Shown in pieces: positions 13,296 through 18,155 of a DNA stretch of 18,155 nucleotides. The position numbers and the translations under genes were made by a program. Below the pieces are notes generated by a model that was given only the letters and a program-made list of their open reading frames with translations, did no database searches and was not told where the DNA came from. How positions within the stretch are numbered: position 1 is the first letter of the stretch; every line of letters begins with the position of its first letter. Where the stretch lies: the NCBI GenBank assembly GCA_017397605.1, contig JAFQII010000282.1, forward strand, positions 1-18,155. The letters are read 5' to 3'. The stretch comes from Clostridia bacterium. GTDB taxonomy: Bacteria > Bacillota > Clostridia > Oscillospirales > CAG-382.

Positions 13296-13587
13296 TAGGT
13301 TTTTACGAAAAAACCGCGCGTTTTCGTGAACTTTTTTTGAACAAAAACCCAGTTCCCGCGCGGGTTTTTCCGTTTTTTACCATTCGGCTCCAAATATGGT
13401 GTCCCGTCCGACACAGGCACAAAATATTGTTTTTTAATATTACATTCCCCATGGAAAGGATACCTCTAATTCCAACGAGATCCCGCCTGCGGCGGCAATC
13501 CTTGTAGCATACTCATTAAAACGCGTAGCGTTTTTGATGTCGGCGGTATACGCAATGCAATCGACATAGCTTTGCGCCGATTTGGAC
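13296..13587. other. Gap between the radical SAM and GH127 promoters; possible gene remnant
   Basis: Contents: a hairpin AAAAACCC/GGGTTTTT (13343-13350/13362-13369) that could terminate in both directions, and a minus-strand reading frame ending at 13440 whose last part (about 13440-13580, with AQSYVDCIAYTADIK and NEYATRIAAAGG) looks protein-like. The frame has no ribosome site and its upstream end runs into the GH127 promoter, so if it was a gene it is broken. A small hairpin AAAACGC-GTA-GCGTTTT lies near 13520. I do not recognise the remnant. Confidence 0.3.
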
Positions 13588-13616
13588 TTGCTTTTTCTGT
13601 CAAAATGTGCTATGCT
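13588..13616 (+). promoter_or_regulatory. Promoter of the GH127 gene
   Basis: TTGCTT (13588-13593), 17-nt spacer ending in TGTGC, TATGCT (13611-13616), 33 nt before the ATG; an extended -10 promoter. Confidence 0.6.
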
Positions 13617-13648
13617 ATACCTACCAAAACACAAAAGGAAGCACCGCG

Positions 13649-15460
13649 ATGAAAAAGTGGAACTATTTTACCTCAAATGAAATCACCCCCCGCGGCTGGG
13701 TCAAAAAACAGCTCCGCATCCAGGCAAACGGTTTGTGCGGCAACTTGGACAAGGTCTGGCGCGACGTGCGCGACAGCGCGTGGATCGGCGGCGACGCCGA
13801 CGGATGGGAGCGCGTTCCGTACTGGCTGGACGGGTTTATTCCGATGGCGTACCTCCTGGAGGATGCCGACCTGATCGCGCGTGCCAAAAAATACATGAAC
13901 GCGATCATGGACGCACAACAGCCCGACGGCTGGCTCTGCCCCTGCCCGCCCGAAAAACGTGCAACCTACGACACGTGGACGGTGCTTTTGATCGCAAAAG
14001 TGTTGGTCGTCTACTACGACTGCGCACGCGACGAGCGCGCCGTGGACGTGCTGTACAAAATGATGCGTAATTTCCACGACCTGCTGCAAGACGGCAGCAT
14101 CAAGCTCTTTGACTGGGGCAAGTACCGCTGGTTTGAGGGTTTTGTCGCGCTGGAATTTTTGCAAGCGCGTTTTGACGAGCCGTGGATCAAAAATCTTGCG
14201 CAGATCTTAAAAGATCAAGGCATGGACTACCATACGGTCGAGCACCTTTGGGTGCGTCCTCTCAACAAATGGACCTTTGACACCCACATCGTCAACCTGA
14301 CGATGATGCTCAAACACGAAGCCGTCTCGCACGAAATGCTCGGCTTGCCCTACACCGACGAAGCGCAAAAACTGCTGGACATCCTGGAAACGCACAACAG
14401 CATGCCCGCAGGCACGATCGCGGGAGACGAGTGTCTGGCGGGCTTAAGCCCCATTCACGGCGCGGAGCTCTGCTCCGTCGTTGAGTTGATGTACACCTAT
14501 GAGCTTCTCTACGCCCACACGGGCGAGAGCAAGTGGTTGGAACGCTTGGAAGTTCTCGCCTTTAACGCGCTCCCCGCGGCAAACAGCGACGACATGTGGA
14601 CGCACCAGTACGACCAGATGTCCAACCAAATCGCATGCATCCGTTTTCCGGGCAAGACCTTGTTCCGCACCAACAGCTCGGAAGCGCATCTGTTTGGCTT
14701 GGAGCCCGAGTTCGGCTGCTGTACCGCCAATTTCGGGCAGGGCTGGCCCAAATTCGCCCTCTCCGCGTTTGCGCACAATGGCAACGTGATTCAAAGCACC
14801 GTGCCCGTTCCGAATGAACTGAACTGCAGCACGGCGCACATCGTACTGGACACCAACTACCCGTTTGAAAACACCTTTGTCTACACCGTAGAGGCAAAAG
14901 AAGACTTTACCTTCTCCGTGCGCATCCCGTCCTTTGCCGAAAACGTCCGCGTCGGCGGCAAAGCCGCGCCCGAGGGCGACATTTCCTTTGCGTGCAAGGC
15001 GGGCGAAACGTACCGTTTTGACGTTTCTTACGACGCTGTTCCTCATTTTGAGGAGCGTCCCTTTGACCTCGCGGTCGCAAAATGCGGTTCGCTGTTGTTT
15101 GCCCTGCCGATCGGTTACACGACGCGCATGCGCGAGTACGAAAAAAACGGCGTGGAGCGCAAGTTCCCCTACTGCGATTACGAGTACGTTCCGACAACGG
15201 ATTGGAGCTACGCTTACTGCGGCTCTCCGCTGACAATACAGCAAAAGGAAGTCTCCGACGTGCCGTTTTCGTCACAGAACCCGCCCGTCGTGCTGGAAAC
15301 GGACGTCGTTCCGATCGACTGGGGCTTTGAGGACGGCTACGACACCGTCTGCGCCAAGGTTCCCGACTCGCGCGAGCCTGTCGGCGAACCGAAACGCGTG
15401 GAGCTTTATCCCTACGGATGTGCCAAGCTGCGCATGACAGAGCTCCCGATTGTGGAATAG
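13649..15460 (+). CDS. GH127-type (DUF1680) glycoside hydrolase, beta-L-arabinofuranosidase-like
   Basis: 603 residues from ATG 13649, with AAAGGA about 10 nt upstream. The first 370 residues form the (alpha/alpha)6 barrel (e.g. WVKKQLRIQANGL, VPYWLDGFIPMAYLL, DAQQPDGWLCPCP). Residues 380-600 are beta-sandwich domains. The Zn-thiolate active site of HypBA1-like enzymes is kept: E273-x-C275 (HGAELCSVVE) and the Cys pair C357-C358 (FGCCTANFGQGWP), the first of which corresponds to the nucleophile. E261 in GDECLAG is a plausible acid/base. No signal peptide, so it acts on imported oligosaccharides in the cytoplasm. Substrate is probably an L-arabinofuranoside or related furanoside, but the family is broad. 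No transporter gene is adjacent. Confidence 0.9.
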   Translation: MKKWNYFTSNEITPRGWVKKQLRIQANGLCGNLDKVWRDVRDSAWIGGDADGWERVPYWLDGFIPMAYLLEDADLIARAKKYMNAIMDAQQPDGWLCPCPPEKRATYDTWTVLLIAKVLVVYYDCARDERAVDVLYKMMRNFHDLLQDGSIKLFDWGKYRWFEGFVALEFLQARFDEPWIKNLAQILKDQGMDYHTVEHLWVRPLNKWTFDTHIVNLTMMLKHEAVSHEMLGLPYTDEAQKLLDILETHNSMPAGTIAGDECLAGLSPIHGAELCSVVELMYTYELLYAHTGESKWLERLEVLAFNALPAANSDDMWTHQYDQMSNQIACIRFPGKTLFRTNSSEAHLFGLEPEFGCCTANFGQGWPKFALSAFAHNGNVIQSTVPVPNELNCSTAHIVLDTNYPFENTFVYTVEAKEDFTFSVRIPSFAENVRVGGKAAPEGDISFACKAGETYRFDVSYDAVPHFEERPFDLAVAKCGSLLFALPIGYTTRMREYEKNGVERKFPYCDYEYVPTTDWSYAYCGSPLTIQQKEVSDVPFSSQNPPVVLETDVVPIDWGFEDGYDTVCAKVPDSREPVGEPKRVELYPYGCAKLRMTELPIVE

Positions 15461-15468
15461 AGATACGG

Positions 15469-15620
15469 CTTAAGGGGTGTTCTTTCAAAAGAACACCCCT
15501 TAAGAATCCCCAAGAAATTTTATTTAAACATATATCATTTCTCTCCCGATGCACCGGCATCGGGCATTTGTTTTCTTTGAGGATTGTGAAGGAACTTTCT
15601 TTTTCAAAAGAAAGTTCCTT
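15469..15620. repeat. Composite inverted-repeat element, copy 2
   Basis: Hairpin A: 17-bp perfect stem (15469-15485/15488-15504). Left arm: AATCCCCAAGAAA. Hairpin B: CCCGATGC/GCATCGGG (15545-15552/15557-15564). Right arm: TTTCTTTGAGGATT, which pairs with the left arm. Hairpin C: 15-bp perfect stem (15589-15603/15606-15620). Same order and arm sequence as copy 1; the hairpin sequences differ. It separates the convergent GH127 and helix-turn-helix genes and may terminate both. Confidence 0.8.
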
Positions 15621-15629
15621 GACCGTTCC

Positions 15630-16856
15630 TTATCCTCTTTGCCCAACCTTGAGCTCGCTGTTTTTGGACAGACGCTCGACGGATTTGCCTTTGATCCTGC
15701 CGAGTGCGATCGTGCCGCTTCCGCGGACGGTAATCTCCGCGTCGCCCACGACCAGACGCTCGCAAGCGAGACTGCCGCTTCCGTTGATGTTCACGCGCAG
15801 GGTTTCCACCTCGCCGCCCGAACAGCAAATATCGCCCGAGCCCGCAATCGTCGCTTCCAGCGAGCCGTCCAATTTCATAACCGCAAGGTCGCCCGAGCCC
15901 GCGATGCGTACCGAAACGTTGCGCACGTGCGCGCAAGCCACGTCGCCGCTGCCCGAAATCGCAACCTCCAAACGCTCGCGCACGTCTTCCGTCGCTACGT
16001 CGCCCGAGCCCGAAATCCGCACGTTGCACGTGCCGAGGTCCTTGACGTTGATGCTGCCCGAGCCGGAAATCCCGCACGCCGCGTCCGTGTACGAAATCGT
16101 CTTTGCATGGATGCATCCGCATCCGCTGATGCGAGCGTCAAGCTTGTTGCCGCAGTCGTAACCCACCTTGATCAGAATGCGGCTGTTTTGCGCGTAGTTG
16201 TTGTTCGACCCCGACTGCGCGTTGACGGTCAGCGTGTCTCCCGAAACAGACAACTCCAGACGGGACAAAAAGAGCTTGCTTCCCTCGGCTTCGACAACCG
16301 TTTCGCCGTCGTTTCCGCGCGTGATCTCGATCTCGCACATGGCGCCGTTGTATACCGATAGCGAGCGCGTATCGCAAAACGTTTTGACCAGCGTCCCTCT
16401 TTCGTAGCCGTCCGACGAAAGCGCCTCGGGCGCGATGTCATGCAGGCTTAAAATGCGTGCCTCGCCCGGTCCGCAGTTGGTGACCGTGTTTGTCTTGGTG
16501 TCCGCGGTACTGCCGTCCGAGAACGTTACGGTGCCGTCCTGCTCGGTTTCGATCGATTTGTTGGAGTACACCGCCGTGTCGCCCTCGACGCAAACCAACT
16601 GCAAGCCGAACAGCGTCTGCGGAACGTTGCCGCGCGCCTGCCCGCTCACACCAAACAGCTCGTCCATCGAAATGCCCAGCGCGCCCGCAATCTGCGGAAT
16701 CAGCGTCACATCGGGAAGCCCCACCCCGTTTTCCCACTTGGAAACCGCTTGCGGCGTGATCATCAGCTTTTGCGCAAGCTGTTCCTGCGTCATGCCCGCT
16801 TCCTTGCGCTTTTCCGCAATGATTCTGCCGATGTTTTCTGCTCTGTATCCACTCAT
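15630..16856 (-). CDS. XRE-type helix-turn-helix protein with Gly-Ser-Gly beta-repeat tail (DUF2807/DUF4097-like)
   Basis: 408 residues from ATG 16856 (AGAGGGGA 8 nt upstream; a longer in-frame start overlaps the -35 box). Residues 7-62 are an XRE/Cro helix-turn-helix (MTQEQLAQKLMITPQAVSKWENG). Residues 245-381 hold eight repeats of 18-20 residues, each starting with a turn of the type I-S/A-G-S-G-D/S (positions 245, 265, 283, 302, 320, 339, 359, 379), a pattern of the DUF2807/GIN beta-helix domain. That domain is normally found on exported or membrane-anchored proteins, but no membrane helix or signal peptide is visible here, so the whole protein appears cytoplasmic. A DNA-binding sensor with a beta-helix module is inferred. 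Single-gene unit. Confidence 0.85.
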   Translation of the reverse strand: MSGYRAENIGRIIAEKRKEAGMTQEQLAQKLMITPQAVSKWENGVGLPDVTLIPQIAGALGISMDELFGVSGQARGNVPQTLFGLQLVCVEGDTAVYSNKSIETEQDGTVTFSDGSTADTKTNTVTNCGPGEARILSLHDIAPEALSSDGYERGTLVKTFCDTRSLSVYNGAMCEIEITRGNDGETVVEAEGSKLFLSRLELSVSGDTLTVNAQSGSNNNYAQNSRILIKVGYDCGNKLDARISGCGCIHAKTISYTDAACGISGSGSINVKDLGTCNVRISGSGDVATEDVRERLEVAISGSGDVACAHVRNVSVRIAGSGDLAVMKLDGSLEATIAGSGDICCSGGEVETLRVNINGSGSLACERLVVGDAEITVRGSGTIALGRIKGKSVERLSKNSELKVGQRG

Positions 16857-16890
16857 GTTACGTTTCCCCTCTCTTGTTGTTTGCAAGCAT

Positions 16891-16919
16891 AGTATAGCAC
16901 ACAAAAACCGTTTTGACAA
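16891..16919 (-). promoter_or_regulatory. Promoter of the helix-turn-helix gene
   Basis: Minus-strand TTGTCA (16914-16919), 17-nt spacer ending in TGTGC, TATACT (16891-16896), 34 nt before ATG 16856. Confidence 0.8.
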
Positions 16920-17045
16920 TAACCGCGTCGTTTATCTTTTTGCGCCTTGCGGGGCGGTTTTGCACGTCTGCGCGCCTGCCCGCTCAACGGACAGTTGTAC
17001 AACGTTTCGTTGCAAGGGGGTTGATCCCCAAAAACTTTTATTGAG

Positions 17046-17081
17046 AAAAACAAAAAGGCTCTGCCGCAGCGGGCAAAGCCT
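17046..17081 (-). terminator. Terminator of the small Cys-rich peptide gene
   Basis: Minus-strand stem AGGCTTTGCC/GGCAGAGCCT (10 bp, one G-U) with a 6-nt loop, followed by TTTTTGTTTTT. It begins 16 nt after the stop codon at 17098. Confidence 0.85.
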
Positions 17082-17097
17082 CATTGATTACCGCGCG

Positions 17098-17193
17098 TCA
17101 GCAGCCGCCGCAGCAGCAGAGAATGACGATCGCGATCAGGATGATGATCCAGCAGCAGTTGTTGCCGCCGAACAAAGAATCAAAGCATGCCAT
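17098..17193 (-). CDS. 31-residue Cys-rich membrane peptide
   Basis: The frame starts at ATG 17193 with GGAGGG 9 nt upstream, ends at TGA 17098, and is followed by a strong terminator. The peptide has a short polar N-terminus (MACFDSLFGGNN), a hydrophobic helix WIIILIAIVIL (residues 15-25) and a Cys-Gly tail (CCCGGC). Seven of 31 residues are Cys (3, 13, 14, 26, 27, 28, 31). Its size and shape recall the very short hydrophobic Gly/Cys peptides of sporulating Firmicutes (YjcZ-like), but the assignment is tentative. Likely a single-pass membrane peptide with its Cys cluster at the membrane face. No promoter was identified with confidence. Confidence 0.75.
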   Translation of the reverse strand: MACFDSLFGGNNCCWIIILIAIVILCCCGGC

Positions 17194-17221
17194 AAATTCT
17201 ACCCTCCTTTGTTAGCAGAAT

Positions 17222-17332
17222 ATTCCTGCATCCTCAAAAAGGTGAAAATATATTTCCCCCGAAAGCGATAGCTTTCGGCAATTAGTTTCTTTTTGGACTC
17301 TCAAACCTTTTTCTTTTTCGAAAGAAAAAGGT
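17222..17332. repeat. Composite inverted-repeat element, copy 3 (left hairpin missing)
   Basis: Left arm ATCCTCAAAAA (about 17230-17240), hairpin B CCGAAAGC/GCTTTCGG (17259-17266/17271-17278), right arm TTTCTTTTTGGACTCTCAAA, and hairpin C with a 12-bp perfect stem (17305-17316/17321-17332). The order matches copies 1 and 2, but hairpin A is absent. A similar arm, GATCCCCAAAAACTTTTATT, stands alone at about 17023-17042, on the other side of the small Cys-rich gene. Confidence 0.6.
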
Positions 17333-17416
17333 CTGAGCGGTGCTCGAGGAAGAGCCTCGACGTATCCCCGCGCGCCTTTTTGTCCATACTAAAAACAAAA
17401 AAGGAGCGTCTGTCCC

Positions 17417-17515
17417 GTGAAACCGTTTCCCGAAAAACTGCGCCTGGTCATTCTGCCGACCTTTGTGATGACGGTCGTGATGTGCGTTTACAAGCTGATC
17501 GCGTCGCTGGTCTAA
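17417..17515 (+). CDS. 32-residue single-pass membrane peptide
   Basis: GTG 17417 to TAA 17513-17515 with AAAGGAG 10 nt upstream. After the basic start (MKPFPEKLR) comes one hydrophobic segment, LVILPTFVMTVVMCVY, then KLIASLV. The shape fits a single-pass membrane peptide. No homology is recognised, the start codon is not ATG and the promoter is unclear, so this is a candidate rather than a certain gene. It lies 67 nt before the DUF6062 gene, which has its own promoter. Confidence 0.45.
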   Translation: MKPFPEKLRLVILPTFVMTVVMCVYKLIASLV

Positions 17516-17525
17516 AAAATTTCTC

Positions 17526-17554
17526 TTGCTTTTTCGCGCTGTGTATTATATAAT
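17526..17554 (+). promoter_or_regulatory. Promoter of the DUF6062 gene
   Basis: TTGCTT (17526-17531), 17-nt spacer, perfect TATAAT (17549-17554), 28 nt before ATG 17583. Confidence 0.75.
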
Positions 17555-17582
17555 AGAAGCAACAAACACACAGGAGAGCGAC

Positions 17583-18155
17583 ATGAGAGAACACATTTAT
17601 ACGATCGAGATCAACGAGGCGTTTGATAAGCATAACGGAAAGTGCCCGTTCTGCATGATTTTTGCAAAACTGGAGGACACGGAGATCGATCTGATTCTGG
17701 GCGCTTCGATGATGGAGCCCGAGATCCGCCAGATCACCAACAAAAAAGGCTTTTGCCCCAAGCACTACCAAAACATGTTCCCCCGCAAAAACCGTCTCGG
17801 CATGGCGCTCACGCTGGAAAGCCACCTCGACGAGCTGAAAAAAGACATCAAGCCCGCAGGCTTTTTGTCGCGCGATCCTGCGGAAAAGAGCGTCAAGCGC
17901 GCCGAGGAGCTGGAGCACAGCTGCTACGTCTGCGACAGAATCGAGGAGAAGTTCCACCGCGTCATGGTCAACGCCGCCGATCTGCATGCAGAGGAGTCGG
18001 AGTTCCGCAAAAAGTTTAACGAGCAGTCGCATTTCTGCCTGCCGCATTACAGAATGCTCTTGCGCACCGCGATCAAATGCCTGGACAAAAAGAAATACAC
18101 CGAGCTCGCCGAGGACGCCGTCAAGATTCAGAACGCGTACCTCACCAAGCTCAAG
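17583..18155 (+). CDS. DUF6062 family protein, C-terminus cut off by window edge
   Basis: 191 residues visible, no stop before the edge. ATG 17583 has AGGAGAG 5 nt upstream. The protein contains two similar modules that look like zinc sites: C21-x2-C24 ... C58-x2-H61 (CPFC, FCPKHY) and C114-x2-C117 ... C152-x2-H155 (CYVC, FCLPHY). The rest is charged and helical; no membrane segment. This Cys/His layout fits the DUF6062 family of clostridial cytoplasmic proteins, whose function is unknown. Duplicated metal-binding modules suggest a structural or redox role, which is inference. Confidence 0.85.
   Translation, partial: MREHIYTIEINEAFDKHNGKCPFCMIFAKLEDTEIDLILGASMMEPEIRQITNKKGFCPKHYQNMFPRKNRLGMALTLESHLDELKKDIKPAGFLSRDPAEKSVKRAEELEHSCYVCDRIEEKFHRVMVNAADLHAEESEFRKKFNEQSHFCLPHYRMLLRTAIKCLDKKKYTELAEDAVKIQNAYLTKLK

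Noticed and set aside
13440..13634. Intact 64-codon minus-strand gene
   Set aside because: No ribosome site and its start overlaps the GH127 promoter; kept only as a possible remnant.
14444..15244. Minus-strand open frame of 266 codons
   Set aside because: Antisense to the GH127 gene whose active-site motifs lie in the plus frame.
15549..16361. Plus-strand open frame of 270 codons
   Set aside because: Antisense to the helix-turn-helix protein; its start lies in element copy 2 and it has no ribosome site.
17448..18047. Minus-strand open frame of 199 codons
   Set aside because: Antisense to the DUF6062 gene, which has promoter, ribosome site and paired Cys/His motifs.

Overview
The window looks like a chromosomal segment from a GC-moderate, Gram-positive anaerobe of the class Clostridia, probably a gut commensal. 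Supporting signs are strong AGGAGG-type ribosome binding sites, sigma-A-like promoters, and families I associate with that class (DUF6323/DUF6179, DUF6062, BspA-type leucine-rich repeat surface protein). The order cannot be fixed from sequence alone.

Layout. 1-1708 (-) is the N-terminal part of a secreted leucine-rich repeat protein. 1896-3581 (+) is a GH13 alpha-glucosidase, followed by a composite inverted-repeat element (3597-3779). 3883-5199 (+) is a two-gene DUF6323/DUF6179 operon whose last stop codon overlaps that of a convergent ABM-domain monooxygenase gene (5196-5486, -). 5633-6651 (-) is a SUFU/RDD gene pair. 6682-7044 (-) is an avd-like four-helix-bundle gene, with a hairpin array (7066-7276) and a tRNA-Gln(CUG) gene (7309-7382, -) upstream of it. 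7515-8490 holds two divergent small membrane-protein genes (DUF4190, DUF2752). 8644-10333 (+) is a TetR regulator and a Gfo/Idh/MocA oxidoreductase. A second hairpin array (10371-10675) follows. 10697-13210 (-) is a three-gene peptide-modification cassette. 13649-15460 (+) is a GH127-type glycosidase, then a second inverted-repeat element (15469-15620). 15630-16856 (-) is a helix-turn-helix protein with a Gly-Ser-Gly beta-repeat tail. Two tiny membrane-peptide genes (17098-17193 -, 17417-17515 +) flank a third element copy, and a DUF6062 gene (17583 onwards, +) runs off the right edge.

How genes work together. The most interesting unit is the cassette at 10697-13210: a radical SAM/SPASM enzyme, a 66-residue candidate precursor peptide, and an HPr-kinase-like protein with a PqqD domain fused to its C-terminus. 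This reads as a ribosomally made, post-translationally modified peptide (RiPP) system without a recognisable exporter in the window. The cassette is a mosaic: the radical SAM and peptide genes look AT-richer than the kinase gene.

The non-coding part is equally notable. Two arrays of short hairpins share one architecture (identical 7-9 nt linkers in one orientation on the left, their reverse complements on the right) but use different linker sequences. One lies directly upstream of an avd-like gene; the other is flanked by a 15-bp direct repeat made from a duplicated terminator. A separate family of 90-180 bp composite inverted repeats occurs three times. Many promoters share a TGTG(C/G) block directly before the -10 box.
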